Below are positions 49,187 to 58,388 of a DNA stretch of 64,000 nucleotides, in pieces; the stretch's first letter is position 1; each line of letters begins with the position of its first letter. Location of the stretch: NCBI GenBank assembly GCA_044341025.1, contig JBIISM010000006.1, positions 62,001 through 126,000 of the forward strand, given 5' to 3'. Both the position numbers and the translations under genes were made by a program. Source of the stretch: JABMMZ01 sp044341025. GTDB lineage: Bacteria > Bacteroidota > Bacteroidia > NS11-12g > UBA955. A model generated the notes under the pieces. That model ran no database searches and was not told the origin of the DNA. It saw only the letters and a list, made by a program, of their open reading frames with translations.

Positions 49187-49585
49187 TTACGATACATAAC
49201 ACAGCACTTCGCCGCCTATGTTCAAGGTTCTTGCTTCTTTGTCTGATAATACACCTCTAGAGGTAGAAAGGATGGCGATACCCAATCCGTTAATAACTCT
49301 TGGTAATTTGTCAGCTGGAGCATATTTTCTCAAACCTGGTTTACTTACTCTTTTTAGATCTCTAATGGCAGGCTGCCTAGTTGTTGGATCGTATTTAAGG
49401 GCAAGTTTAATTACACCTTGTTTGTTTTCTGTTTCTTCAAACTTATAGTTTAAGATATAGCCTTTTTCAAAAAGCACTTTTGTCATTGCTTTTTTGATGT
49501 TTGAAGCAGGGATTTCAACAATCCTATGTTTTGCTTGCAAAGCGTTTCTTAAACGGGTTAAGTAATCTGCTATTGGATCAGTCAT
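49187..49585 (-). CDS. rpsH: 30S ribosomal protein uS8
   Basis: 132 residues. MTDPIADYLTRLRNALQAKH, VSKPGLRKYAPADKLPRVIN and GLGIAILSTSRGVLSDKEAR are diagnostic. Central-domain 16S binder, and the spc operon repressor in E. coli; no target site was recognised here. Confidence 0.98.
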   Translation of the reverse strand: MTDPIADYLTRLRNALQAKHRIVEIPASNIKKAMTKVLFEKGYILNYKFEETENKQGVIKLALKYDPTTRQPAIRDLKRVSKPGLRKYAPADKLPRVINGLGIAILSTSRGVLSDKEARTLNIGGEVLCYVS

Positions 49586-49601
49586 TGTATTCTTTATTTA
49601 T

Positions 49602-49871
49602 TTACCAACTTGATTTTGTTACACCTGGAATCTTACCTGCTGAAGCCAGTTCACGGAACTGATTTCTGCACAAACCAAATACTTTCATATATCCTCTTGG
49701 TTTGCCTGTTAATTTGCACCTGTTACGAAGACGAACTTTTGAAGAACTTCTTGGTAGTTTTTGAAGACCGATGAAATCACCAGCTTCTTTCAACGCTGCA
49801 CGTCTGTCTGCGTATTTAGCAACTAGTCTCTCTTTTTTGAGCTCTCTTGCTTTTATTGCTTCTCTTGCCAT
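49602..49871 (-). CDS. rpsN: 30S ribosomal protein uS14, zinc-independent form
   Basis: 89 residues, the longer C-minus type. MAREAIKARELKKERLVAKY, RNRCKLTGKPRGYMKVFGLC and RNQFRELASAGKIPGVTKSS are diagnostic. Only two Cys remain and no CxxC pairs, so it does not need zinc. Confidence 0.97.
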   Translation of the reverse strand: MAREAIKARELKKERLVAKYADRRAALKEAGDFIGLQKLPRSSSKVRLRNRCKLTGKPRGYMKVFGLCRNQFRELASAGKIPGVTKSSW

Positions 49872-49883
49872 GTTCTGTTTTTA

Positions 49884-50432
49884 TTATTTTTTAAACGGTA
49901 AACCGAAAGCTCTTAACATTTCTAAACACTCTTCATCAGTTTTGGCCGAAGTTACAAAAGTAATGTCCATACCTGAAATTCTATTGGTTTTATCGATATC
50001 GATTTCCGGGAAAATGATTTGTTCAGTGATGCCCATGGTGTAGTTGCCTCTTCCATCAAAACCTTTAACATCTAATCCTTGGAAGTCTCTTACACGCGGC
50101 AATGCAATTGAGATCAATCTTTCTAAGAACTCATACATGGCATCTTTACGAAGTGTTACTCTCGCGCCGATTGGCATTTTAGCTCTCAATTTGAAATTAC
50201 TGATATCTTTTTTAGACATAGTAGCTTGTGCTTTTTGACCAGATATTCTTGACATCTCATCGATGGCAGCATCTATCAATTTTTTATCATTCACAGCTAC
50301 CCCTACGCCCTGATTTAAGCATATTTTCAGAAGTCCTGGCATTTCCATTACATTCTCATATGCAAACTTTTCTTGCATTTGCGGAATAACAACTTCTGTG
50401 AACCTTGTTTTTAAATTTGGTATGTACGACAT
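49884..50432 (-). CDS. rplE: 50S ribosomal protein uL5
   Basis: 182 residues. YENVMEMPGLLKICLNQGVG, RISGQKAQATMSKKDISNFK and FPEIDIDKTNRISGMDITFV are diagnostic. 5S rRNA binder contacting the P-site tRNA. Confidence 0.98.
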   Translation of the reverse strand: MSYIPNLKTRFTEVVIPQMQEKFAYENVMEMPGLLKICLNQGVGVAVNDKKLIDAAIDEMSRISGQKAQATMSKKDISNFKLRAKMPIGARVTLRKDAMYEFLERLISIALPRVRDFQGLDVKGFDGRGNYTMGITEQIIFPEIDIDKTNRISGMDITFVTSAKTDEECLEMLRAFGLPFKK

Positions 50433-50444
50433 TTATTTACTTTA

Positions 50445-50792
50445 TTAGCTGATAAATTCTCCTGTTTTAACAGAATATCTCTGTAATTTTCCTTTTTCGT
50501 TTTCTTTTCTACCTACTCTTGTTGCGGTCTTACCGTCCAACAACATTAAGTTAGAAATATGAATTGGCGCTTCTCTTTTGATGATTCCGCCATTGGGGTT
50601 GCTTGCACTTGGTTTTGTGTGACGTGAAATAATATTCAAGCCTTCAACCACAGCTCTGTATGTTTTAGTGTAAACACGTAAAACTTTACCCGTGTTGTTA
50701 TTGTCTACAATCTTACCTGCAATCTGTACAACAGTATCACCTTTCTTAATGTGAATCTTTGCAGTTTGATGTGAATTGTTTTTTGCTTTCAT
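50445..50792 (-). CDS. rplX: 50S ribosomal protein uL24
   Basis: 115 residues. A KOW motif lies in IHIKKGDTVVQIAGKIVDNN and VEGLNIISRHTKPSASNPNG is diagnostic. Early assembly protein at the tunnel exit. The N-terminal eight residues (MKAKNNSH) are variable. Confidence 0.98.
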   Translation of the reverse strand: MKAKNNSHQTAKIHIKKGDTVVQIAGKIVDNNNTGKVLRVYTKTYRAVVEGLNIISRHTKPSASNPNGGIIKREAPIHISNLMLLDGKTATRVGRKENEKGKLQRYSVKTGEFIS

Positions 50793-50804
50793 TCTTCTGT
50801 GCTA

Positions 50805-51173
50805 TTATAATACTTCTGGTGCCAGTGATATGATTTTCATGAATTGTTTTTCACGTAATTCTCTTGCTACTGGGCCGAAGATACGTGTACCTCTTGGTTC
50901 GTCTGAGTTGTTAAGCAATACACAAGAGTTTTCGTCAAAACGAATGTATGAACCGTCTGCTCTTTTGATTTCTTTTTTTACCCTAACGATAACGGCTTTT
51001 GATACAGTGCCGGCTTTTACACCGCCTGATGGTATAGCAGATTTAATTGCCACGACAATTTTATCTCCTACAGACGCATAACGTCTTTTGGTACCACCTA
51101 GTACTCTTATACAAAGGACTTCCTTTGCTCCGCTGTTGTCAGCTACTTTTAAACGACTTTCTGTTTGTATCAT
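50805..51173 (-). CDS. rplN: 50S ribosomal protein uL14
   Basis: 122 residues. MIQTESRLKVADNSGAKEVL, CIRVLGGTKRRYASVGD and RGTRIFGPVARELREKQFMK are diagnostic. It forms intersubunit bridges and is the site bound by silencing factors. Shares one base with rpsQ. Confidence 0.98.
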   Translation of the reverse strand: MIQTESRLKVADNSGAKEVLCIRVLGGTKRRYASVGDKIVVAIKSAIPSGGVKAGTVSKAVIVRVKKEIKRADGSYIRFDENSCVLLNNSDEPRGTRIFGPVARELREKQFMKIISLAPEVL

Positions 51174-51433
51174 TATTTTGCCCTTTCTACGATTTCAACA
51201 AGTCTCCAGCATTTTAATTTGCTCAATGGTCTTGTCTCCATAATTTTTACTACGTCATTCACGTTACACTCATTCTTTTCATCATGAGCATAAAACTTTT
51301 TGGTCTTTTTAAAGTATTTACCATACTTCGGGTGCTTTACCTTTGTTTCCAAAGCGACAACGATAGATTTATTCATACCGTTGCTGGTAACGCGACCAAT
51401 AATTTCTTTTCTTGAGTTTCTGGTTTGTTCCAT
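51173..51433 (-). CDS. rpsQ: 30S ribosomal protein uS17
   Basis: 86 residues, OB fold. RKEIIGRVTSNGMNKSIVVA, HPKYGKYFKKTKKFYAHDEK and METRPLSKLKCWRLVEIVER are diagnostic. 16S binder of the body. Confidence 0.98.
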   Translation of the reverse strand: MEQTRNSRKEIIGRVTSNGMNKSIVVALETKVKHPKYGKYFKKTKKFYAHDEKNECNVNDVVKIMETRPLSKLKCWRLVEIVERAK

Positions 51434-51436
51434 TTT

Positions 51437-51658
51437 TTATTCCCCCTTTTCAGCGGCTTTTAATTCGTTATCTACTCTACGAGTGTTGATTTCAGTTAAC
51501 ATTCTAGCGATAACTTTTCTTGACTCTTTTAATTTGTGAGGTTGCTCAATTCTTGCTACTGCATTATTGAACTTCACTTTGGTGAATCTCACTTTTTCTT
51601 CTTTGTATCTTTCAACCAATTCTTTGGTCGTAAGATCTTTAATTTCCCTGTGCTTCAT
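51437..51658 (-). CDS. rpmC: 50S ribosomal protein uL29
   Basis: 73 residues, two antiparallel helices. EIKDLTTKELVERYKEEKVR and KESRKVIARMLTEINTRRVD match the family. Forms part of the tunnel exit rim that binds trigger factor and SRP. Confidence 0.97.
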   Translation of the reverse strand: MKHREIKDLTTKELVERYKEEKVRFTKVKFNNAVARIEQPHKLKESRKVIARMLTEINTRRVDNELKAAEKGE

Positions 51659-51660
51659 TA

Positions 51661-52080
51661 TTATTCTGTATAATCAGGTTTTACAATAAATTTGGTTGCT
51701 ACTGGTAGCTTTTGTGCGGCGAGGTACATACCTCTTTCTGCAACTGCTAATGGCACACCGGTTACTTCGAACATGATGGTTCCTGGCTTAACGATAGCTA
51801 CCCAATATTCAGGTGCTCCTTTACCTTTACCCATACGGACCTCTGCAGGCTTCTTGGTAATAGGTTTGTCTGGGAATATACGGATCCATACCTGGCCTTC
51901 CCTTTTCATAAACCTGGTGAGTGCAACCCTGGCTGCTTCTATTTGTCTGGCAGTGATCCATGACTCTTCCATACTTTTCAAACCGAAAGTACCGAAGCTC
52001 AATCTATGACCTCTTGTGGCTAGACCTTTGATTCTGCCTTTATGCTGTTTTCTGAATTTGGTTCTTTTTGGACTTAACAT
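51661..52080 (-). CDS. rplP: 50S ribosomal protein uL16
   Basis: 139 residues. MLSPKRTKFRKQHKGRIKGL, RITAR-type ITARQIEAARVALTRFMKRE and WVAIVKPGTIMFEVTGVPLA are diagnostic. It contacts the A-site tRNA elbow. Two bases before rpmC. Confidence 0.98.
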   Translation of the reverse strand: MLSPKRTKFRKQHKGRIKGLATRGHRLSFGTFGLKSMEESWITARQIEAARVALTRFMKREGQVWIRIFPDKPITKKPAEVRMGKGKGAPEYWVAIVKPGTIMFEVTGVPLAVAERGMYLAAQKLPVATKFIVKPDYTE

Positions 52081-52125
52081 GTCTAATTCTTCGTTATTTT
52101 GATTGAACTATAATCTATTAATCGA

Positions 52126-52917
52126 TTAATTTCTTCTTCTATCTCCTCCACCTCTGTTATCACCACCTCTGTTGTCACCGCCTCTATTGTCTCTGCCACC
52201 ATCTCTTCTACCACCTCTGCGGTTGTCGTTTGATGGACGCTCATCTCTTTTTGGTCCGCGATCAGAACCTGCGTTTAATGACAAATCACGTTTACCGTAA
52301 ATCTCACCTCTGCAAATCCAAACCTTTACACCAATTTTTCCATAGACAGTTAAAGCTTCACCTAAGGCATAATCAATATCTGCACGCAATGTGTGCAATG
52401 GAGTTCTTCCTTCCTTGAATTTCTCTGATCGTGCAATCTCTGCACCATTTAACCTACCAGAGACGCTAACTTTAATGCCATCAGCACCCATTCTCATGGT
52501 ATTGCCTAAAGCTTGTTTAACTGCTCTCTTGTAACTTACGCGACCTTCAATTTGTTGACAGATTGTTTCTGCTACTAATTTCGCATCTAATTCTGGTCTT
52601 TTGATTTCGAAGATATTAATCTGAACATCTTTCTTAGTGATCTTCTTTAATTCTTCTTTTATTTTGTCTACCTCAGCTCCACCTTTACCGATTACGATAC
52701 CTGGTTTTGCAGTATGGATAGTGATGATGATCCTTTTGATGGTTCTCTCTATCACAATCTTGGACATGCCACCTCTTGGGATACGCACAAATAAATATTT
52801 GCGGATTCTTTCGTCTTCAGCTAGTTTGTCAGCAAAATTCTTGCCGCCGTACCAGTTGCTTTCCCATCCCCTGATGATGCCTAATCTAAACGCTATTGGA
52901 TTAATTTTTTGTCCCAT
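52126..52917 (-). CDS. rpsC: 30S ribosomal protein uS3 with RGG-type tail
   Basis: 263 residues. The KH domain (TAKPGIVIGKGGAEVDKIKE) and the C-terminal domain (SVSGRLNGAEIARSEKFKEG, YGKIGVKVWICRGEIYGKRD) are typical. Residues from about 235 form a repetitive tail of GGDNRGGDNRGG words and Arg, resembling RGG RNA-binding boxes. It forms the mRNA entry channel with uS4 and uS5. Confidence 0.98.
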   Translation of the reverse strand: MGQKINPIAFRLGIIRGWESNWYGGKNFADKLAEDERIRKYLFVRIPRGGMSKIVIERTIKRIIITIHTAKPGIVIGKGGAEVDKIKEELKKITKKDVQINIFEIKRPELDAKLVAETICQQIEGRVSYKRAVKQALGNTMRMGADGIKVSVSGRLNGAEIARSEKFKEGRTPLHTLRADIDYALGEALTVYGKIGVKVWICRGEIYGKRDLSLNAGSDRGPKRDERPSNDNRRGGRRDGGRDNRGGDNRGGDNRGGGDRRRN

Positions 52918-52920
52918 TAA

Positions 52921-53295
52921 TTATGCTTCTACTTTTTGGTTTTCTACCTTATTAATACTGTCAACTTTGATGGTAACGTGGCTGAATCTTTTTCTGATTC
53001 TATAAGCACGACCTTGTGGGGCAGTTCTCATTCTTTTAGCAACTACGGCACCATCTACAAATACTGCTGACACAATTATATTGCTCTCATCAGACTTGCT
53101 ACCTTGGTTTTTTTGTTCCCAATTACTGATTGCTGATTTTAGAAGCTTCTCTACGTATTGTGCGTAGTACTTTCTTTGGCTAAACTGCAGAATGCTTAAT
53201 GCTTTATCTACTTTTTGACCTCTGATTTGATCAACTACCAGTCTCATTTTTCTTGGAGACAAAGGGCAATTTTTTAATACTGCTACTGATTCCAT
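52921..53295 (-). CDS. rplV: 50S ribosomal protein uL22
   Basis: 124 residues. LKNCPLSPRKMRLVVDQIRG is the conserved start, and VVAKRMRTAPQGRAYRIRKR then FSHVTIKV the tunnel-lining hairpin region. Three bases after rpsC in reading order reversed, as in S10 operons. Confidence 0.98.
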   Translation of the reverse strand: MESVAVLKNCPLSPRKMRLVVDQIRGQKVDKALSILQFSQRKYYAQYVEKLLKSAISNWEQKNQGSKSDESNIIVSAVFVDGAVVAKRMRTAPQGRAYRIRKRFSHVTIKVDSINKVENQKVEA

Positions 53296-53297
53296 AA

Positions 53298-53564
53298 TTA
53301 TTTACTATTACCTCCGTGACCTTTGAATGTTCTTGTTGGTGAGAATTCACCTAATTTATGTCCAACCATGTTTTCAGTTACGTAAACAGGGATGAATTTA
53401 TTTCCATTGTGCACGGCAAATGTGTGCCCAACGAAGTCAGGTGAAATCATGGATTTTCTGCTCCATGTTTTGATTACTGCTTTCTTCTTGGTTTCGTTCA
53501 TTTTGGAAACTTTTTCGTCTAGTTTCCAATCAATGAAGGGACCTTTTTTAAGTGACCTTGCCAT
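53298..53564 (-). CDS. rpsS: 30S ribosomal protein uS19
   Basis: 88 residues. MARSLKKGPFIDWKLDEKVS, KTWSRKSMISPDFVGHTFAV and HKLGEFSPTRTFKGHGGNSK are diagnostic. Head protein paired with uS13. It shares one base with rplB. Confidence 0.98.
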   Translation of the reverse strand: MARSLKKGPFIDWKLDEKVSKMNETKKKAVIKTWSRKSMISPDFVGHTFAVHNGNKFIPVYVTENMVGHKLGEFSPTRTFKGHGGNSK

Positions 53565-54400
53565 TATTTGTTTCTTTTACCTTTTCTACGTTCTATGATA
53601 TGTTTGCTTGAGCTTTTCTTGGTATCACGGGTTTTTTGACCTTGTGAGTAGATACCATTACGAGATCTTGGTTGTCCGCCTTTTGATCTACCTTCACCAC
53701 CACCCATTGGGTGATCGACAGGGTTCATCGCTGCTGGACGTGTTCTTGGTCTTCTTCCTAACCATCTGCTTCTTCCCGCTTTACCGTATACTTCTAAGCT
53801 ATGGTCTGGGTTTGAAACTGATCCAATAGTTGCAGAACAAGTACATAAAATCATCCTTGTTTCACCACTTGGTAATTTAACAACTACGTATTTACCATCT
53901 CTTGACGTCAGTTGAGCGTAAGAACCTGCACTTCTGCAAATCTTTCCACCTTGTCCTGGAGCCATTTCAATATTGTGAATGATAGAACCTAGTGGAATTT
54001 CAGACAATGGAAGTGTGTTTCCTAAATCTGGAGTTACACCAGTGCCAGAATTTAACTTCTGACCAACCTTTAATCCATGCGGACAAAGAATGTATCTCTT
54101 CTCTCCATCTGTATATTCAATCAGAGAAATAAATGCAGAACGATTTGGATCGTATTCTACAGTTTTCACCTCGGCAATTACACCATGCTTGTCTCTTTTA
54201 AAGTCAATGATACGGTATTTTCTTTTGTGACCGCCGCCAATGTAGCGCATGGTCATCTTACCTTGGTTGTTTCTTCCACCGGATTTCGATAAAGATTCAG
54301 TCAGGCTTTTCTCCGGCTCTGAAGCTGTAAGCTCTGCAAATGTGTTTGCAACTCTAAATCTTGTTCCCGGTGTTATCGGTCTAAGTCTTTTAACTGGCAT
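53564..54400 (-). CDS. rplB: 50S ribosomal protein uL2
   Basis: 278 residues. MPVKRLRPITPGTRFRVANT, GGHKRKYRIIDFKRDKHGVI and NPVDHPMGGGEGRSKGGQPR, which holds the conserved His near the peptidyl-transferase centre, are diagnostic. Full length and intact. Confidence 0.98.
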   Translation of the reverse strand: MPVKRLRPITPGTRFRVANTFAELTASEPEKSLTESLSKSGGRNNQGKMTMRYIGGGHKRKYRIIDFKRDKHGVIAEVKTVEYDPNRSAFISLIEYTDGEKRYILCPHGLKVGQKLNSGTGVTPDLGNTLPLSEIPLGSIIHNIEMAPGQGGKICRSAGSYAQLTSRDGKYVVVKLPSGETRMILCTCSATIGSVSNPDHSLEVYGKAGRSRWLGRRPRTRPAAMNPVDHPMGGGEGRSKGGQPRSRNGIYSQGQKTRDTKKSSSKHIIERRKGKRNK

Positions 54401-54405
54401 TTTCT

Positions 54406-54693
54406 TTAAATATTTTCGTAAAAGTCAATTTCTTGACCCTCTTTCAACTTACAAATTGCTTTCTTATAAATGTTGGTTCTACCGGTAGTTTGACCTGTGC
54501 GTCTATTCTTCTTACGCTTAGGAGAGGTAACGATAGTGTTTATCCATTCGATTTCTACGCCGTAAATACTTTCAATTTCGGCTTTTATTTGAACCTTGGT
54601 AGCAGAGCGAAGGCATACGAATCCGTATTGCTTTCTTTTGTCTGTTAGCATGGTCATTTTTTCTGTTATCAGCGGCTTGATCAATACTGACAT
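54406..54693 (-). CDS. rplW: 50S ribosomal protein uL23
   Basis: 95 residues. VLIKPLITEKMTMLTDKRKQ and ATKVQIKAEIESIYGVEIEW match the family. Docking site for trigger factor and SRP at the tunnel exit. Confidence 0.97.
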   Translation of the reverse strand: MSVLIKPLITEKMTMLTDKRKQYGFVCLRSATKVQIKAEIESIYGVEIEWINTIVTSPKRKKNRRTGQTTGRTNIYKKAICKLKEGQEIDFYENI

Positions 54694-54697
54694 AATC

Positions 54698-55324
54698 TTA
54701 ATTCAATGTTTGTTTAATGACTTCAATAGAATCGTTCACCAGAACTAAAGTTTTAGCTTTTAAAATCTGGTAGGTATTAATTTCTGATGCTGGTAAAGTA
54801 TGTGCTTTAGGCAAATTTCTTCCGCTTAAATATACATTCTTATCGTTATCTGGTGTTACCACCAATACCCTTTGGTCGTTTAGTTTCAAATTGTTCAAAA
54901 GGCTGATGAACGACTTGGTGTTCGGTTTGTCGAAGGTTAAAGAATCCAAAACAACGATGTTGTTTCCTGATGCTTTATAAGACAAAGCTGAAATCCTAGC
55001 CAATCTTTTCAATTTTTTGTTCAACTTAAAGTTGTAATCTTTAGGACGTGGACCATGAATACGGCCACCACCTACGAATACACCTGACTTTATGCTACCT
55101 GCACGGGCTCCACCTGTACCTTTTTGACGTTTAATCTTTCTAGTACTGTAGTGCACTTCAGATTTATCCTTGGTTTTGTGTGTTCCCTGTCTATGATTAG
55201 CCAGGTATTGTTTCACATCCAGATAAATAGCGTGATCGTTTGGCGCTACACCGAATATTTCACTTGGTAATTGAACAGATTTACCTGTTTCACTGCCATT
55301 GATTGATAATACTTTCAGTTCCAT
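54698..55324 (-). CDS. rplD: 50S ribosomal protein uL4
   Basis: 208 residues. KIKRQKGTGGARAGSIKSGV then GGGRIHGPRPKDYNFKLNKK is the extended tunnel loop, and VLVVTPDNDKNVYLSGRNLP follows in the globular part. In E. coli L4 represses the S10 operon; no leader structure was recognised here. Confidence 0.98.
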   Translation of the reverse strand: MELKVLSINGSETGKSVQLPSEIFGVAPNDHAIYLDVKQYLANHRQGTHKTKDKSEVHYSTRKIKRQKGTGGARAGSIKSGVFVGGGRIHGPRPKDYNFKLNKKLKRLARISALSYKASGNNIVVLDSLTFDKPNTKSFISLLNNLKLNDQRVLVVTPDNDKNVYLSGRNLPKAHTLPASEINTYQILKAKTLVLVNDSIEVIKQTLN

Positions 55325-55327
55325 ATC

Positions 55328-55945
55328 TTATTTTTCTATTACTACTATTGAACCGTTATGTCCTGTGATTGAACCTTTAATTACTAATAAGTTCTTTTCA
55401 GGGATAACTTTCAAAATCAGTGCGTTAACATTCTTTACTCGTTTTCCACCCATTCTACCAGCCATTCTTAAACCTTTGAAAACCTTTGAAGGATAAGAAG
55501 AAGAACCAATAGATCCTGGAGCTCTTGCTCTGTCATGCTGACCGTGGGTAGAAGGACCAACACCATTAAAGTTGTGTCTCTTTACAACACCTTGGAAACC
55601 TTTACCTTTTGAAGTTCCAATTATGTCAACGAAGTCGCCTTCAGCAAAAATGCTTACATCAACTACATATCCTATTGAACCTACTGTTTCGGCAACCCTG
55701 AACTCATGAGACACTTTCATTGGAGCTGAATTGGCTTTCTTGAAATGTCCAATCGCTGAGGCGTTGGTGTGTTTTGTTTTTACCTCGATCGCAGAAATCT
55801 GCAATGCATTGTAACCTTCATTTTCCACAGTTTTAATCTGTGAGATAATATTTGGTTCGGCTTGTACTAATGTACATCCTATCTTAGCACCATTTTCGCC
55901 AATGATGCTAGTCATTCCTATTTTTTTACCGATTAATCCTACCAT
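55328..55945 (-). CDS. rplC: 50S ribosomal protein uL3
   Basis: 205 residues. MVGLIGKKIGMTSIIGENGA, GTSKGKGFQGVVKRHNFNGV and GPSTHGQHDRARAPGSIGSS, which contains the methylated-Gln region in some bacteria, are diagnostic. Reaches the peptidyl-transferase centre. Confidence 0.98.
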   Translation of the reverse strand: MVGLIGKKIGMTSIIGENGAKIGCTLVQAEPNIISQIKTVENEGYNALQISAIEVKTKHTNASAIGHFKKANSAPMKVSHEFRVAETVGSIGYVVDVSIFAEGDFVDIIGTSKGKGFQGVVKRHNFNGVGPSTHGQHDRARAPGSIGSSSYPSKVFKGLRMAGRMGGKRVKNVNALILKVIPEKNLLVIKGSITGHNGSIVVIEK

Positions 55946-55949
55946 GTCG

Positions 55950-56258
55950 TTATACTTTTATTTCAACATCTACACCACTTGGAAGCTCTAATTTCATCAA
56001 AGCCTCTACTGTCTTGGCAGTAGAACTATGAATATCTAAAAGGCGCTTGTACGAGCACAATTGGAATTGTTCTCTAGCCTTTTTGTTTACGTGCGGTGAT
56101 CTCAACACTGTGAAAATCTTTTTGTTTGTAGGCAATGGAATTGGTCCGCTTACTACGGCTCCAGTTGCTTTAACAGATTTCACAATTTTCTCTGCTGACT
56201 TGTCAATCAGGTTGTGATCGTGTGAACGCAATTTAATTCTTATTTTTTGTGTTACCAT
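55950..56258 (-). CDS. rpsJ: 30S ribosomal protein uS10
   Basis: 102 residues. KIRIKLRSHDHNLIDKSAEK, GPIPLPTNKKIFTVLRSPHV and KLELPSGVDVEIKV are diagnostic. Also known as NusE in antitermination. It directly follows fusA because no tuf gene is present, as is usual in Bacteroidota. Confidence 0.98.
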   Translation of the reverse strand: MVTQKIRIKLRSHDHNLIDKSAEKIVKSVKATGAVVSGPIPLPTNKKIFTVLRSPHVNKKAREQFQLCSYKRLLDIHSSTAKTVEALMKLELPSGVDVEIKV

Positions 56259-56265
56259 GACTGTA

Positions 56266-58377
56266 CTATGCGTTTGCTTTTTGTCCTTTTACTTTCTTAA
56301 TTACTTCTTCAGCCATTGAACGTGGAACCTCTTCGTAGTGATCGAATTCCATTGTTGATGATGCTCTTCCAGAAGTGATGGTACGTAAACTGGTTACATA
56401 TCCGAACATTTCCGATAATGGCACTTTGGCTTTTATTACTTGTGATCCTGCTCTCTCATCAATTCCTTCGAGCATTCCGCGTCTTCTGTTTAAGTCACCT
56501 TGAACATCTCCCATATAATCCGCTGGAGTTAATACCTCTAACTTCATAATAGGTTCCAATAAAATTGGAGTTGCTTTAGGTGCGGCTTCTCTGAACGCTG
56601 ACTTAGCACAAATTTCAAATGACAATGAATCCGAGTCAACTGCGTGGAATGATCCATCAAACAATCTTACCTTCATTCTGTCAATTGCATATCCTGCTAA
56701 TACACCATTCTTCATCGCTTCAGCAAAACCTTTTTGAACAGCTGGAACATATTCACGAGGAATTGATCCACCTACGACTTCATTCACGAATTGTAAACCT
56801 TCTCCAACAAAACTTTCGTCTGCTGGTCCGATTTCAAACTGAATATCGGCAAATTTACCTCTACCACCTGTTTGTTTCTTGAACGTTTCTCTATGGGTTA
56901 CTGAACCTTTAATTGCTTCTTTGTAAGCTACTTGTGGAGCACCTTGGTTAACCTCAACTTTGAATTCACGTCTCAATCTATCAACAATGATTTCTAAGTG
57001 AAGCTCACCCATACCAGAGATAATTGTTTGACCAGTTTCCTCGTCTGTTTTAACTCTAAATGTAGGATCTTCTTCAGCCAATTTACCCAATCCTATGCCT
57101 AATTTATCAATGTCAGCTTGGGTTTTAGGCTCGATAGCTAATCCAATAACTGGCTCAGGGAATACCATTGACTCAAGTACGATTGGATGTTTCTCATCGC
57201 ACAATGTATCTCCTGTTTTGATGTCTTTAAAACCAACAGCAGCTCCTATATCACCAGCACCTAGGAACTCGATAGGATTCTGTTTGTTCGCATGCATTTG
57301 GAAGATACGTGAAATACGTTCTTTGTTGCCGCTTCTTGTATTTAATACGTATGAACCTGCATCCAATTTACCAGAATAGGCTCTCATGAATGCTAAACGT
57401 CCTACAAAAGGATCGGTTGCAATTTTGAATGCCAATGCAGCAAATGGTTGGTTATAATCAGGCTTACGTCTTACTTCTTCTTCTGTATCAGGATTAGTTC
57501 CGATGGTTTCTGCTCTGTCCAAAGGACTTGGCATCAATTCCATAACTAAATCTAACATCGTTTGAACACCTTTGTTTTTGAATGATGAACCACATACCAT
57601 TGGAACAATCTTCATATCCAAACATGCTGCTCTTAGAGCGTCCAAAATTTCTCTTTCTGTGATAGATGCTGGATCTTCAAAGAATTTCTCCATTAACTTA
57701 TCATCATACTCAGAAACTGCTTCAAGCAATTTTTCTCTCCACTCTAAAGCTTCCTCCATCATCTCTTCAGGAATTGCAACTTCTTTGTAGGTCATTCCTT
57801 TATCCTCTTCGTTCCAAACCATTCCTCTGAAGTTGATCAAATCAACAACACCTGTGAAATGGTCTTCAGCACCAATAGGCAACTGAAGCGGAACTGCGTT
57901 ACTGCCTAACATGGTTCTTACTTGCTTTACAACATTTAAGAAGTCTGCGCCAGAACGGTCCATTTTATTTACAAACCCGATTCTTGGTACATTGTAATTG
58001 TTGGCAAGTCTCCAGTTGGTTTCTGATTGTGGTTCAACACCATCAACCGCACTGAACAAAAACACCAAACCATCTAATACACGCAATGAACGGTTCACCT
58101 CAACAGTGAAATCTACGTGACCAGGTGTGTCAATAATGTTAATGTGGTAATTGTTTTCCTTGTATTTCCAGAATACAGTTGTCGCAGCAGATGTGATGGT
58201 TATACCTCTTTCTTGCTCCTGAGCCATCCAGTCCATAGTAGCAGCACCATCGTGCACCTCTCCTATTTTGTGGTTGACACCAGCGTAGTACAATATACGC
58301 TCAGTAGTCGTAGTCTTACCGGCATCGATGTGCGCAGCAATACCTATATTTCTCGTGTATTTTAAATCGCGTGACAT
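56266..58377 (-). CDS. fusA: Elongation factor G
   Basis: 703 residues, the five-domain translocase GTPase. G1 is AHIDAGKTTTTERILYYAG, the switch/G3 region is INIIDTPGHVDFTVEVNRS, G4 is NKMD, and domain IV holds GGRGKFADIQFEIGPADESF. Complete and typical. Its start is preceded by AGGAG with a six-base spacer, a better ribosome-binding site than most genes in the cluster have. Confidence 0.98.
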   Translation of the reverse strand: MSRDLKYTRNIGIAAHIDAGKTTTTERILYYAGVNHKIGEVHDGAATMDWMAQEQERGITITSAATTVFWKYKENNYHINIIDTPGHVDFTVEVNRSLRVLDGLVFLFSAVDGVEPQSETNWRLANNYNVPRIGFVNKMDRSGADFLNVVKQVRTMLGSNAVPLQLPIGAEDHFTGVVDLINFRGMVWNEEDKGMTYKEVAIPEEMMEEALEWREKLLEAVSEYDDKLMEKFFEDPASITEREILDALRAACLDMKIVPMVCGSSFKNKGVQTMLDLVMELMPSPLDRAETIGTNPDTEEEVRRKPDYNQPFAALAFKIATDPFVGRLAFMRAYSGKLDAGSYVLNTRSGNKERISRIFQMHANKQNPIEFLGAGDIGAAVGFKDIKTGDTLCDEKHPIVLESMVFPEPVIGLAIEPKTQADIDKLGIGLGKLAEEDPTFRVKTDEETGQTIISGMGELHLEIIVDRLRREFKVEVNQGAPQVAYKEAIKGSVTHRETFKKQTGGRGKFADIQFEIGPADESFVGEGLQFVNEVVGGSIPREYVPAVQKGFAEAMKNGVLAGYAIDRMKVRLFDGSFHAVDSDSLSFEICAKSAFREAAPKATPILLEPIMKLEVLTPADYMGDVQGDLNRRRGMLEGIDERAGSQVIKAKVPLSEMFGYVTSLRTITSGRASSTMEFDHYEEVPRSMAEEVIKKVKGQKANA

Positions 58378-58383
58378 TGAAAT

Positions 58384-58388
58384 CTCCT
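58384..58388 (-). promoter_or_regulatory. Partial Shine-Dalgarno (AGGAG) before fusA
   Basis: Minus-strand AGGAG, six bases from the fusA ATG. Weaker than the AAGGAGG sites at rpsR and rplI, but notable because other genes of this cluster show none. Confidence 0.5.

Noticed and set aside
55946..56265. Missing tuf gene between fusA and rpsJ as a deletion
   Set aside because: Absence of tuf from this position is, to my knowledge, usual in Bacteroidota, so it is not a special event.
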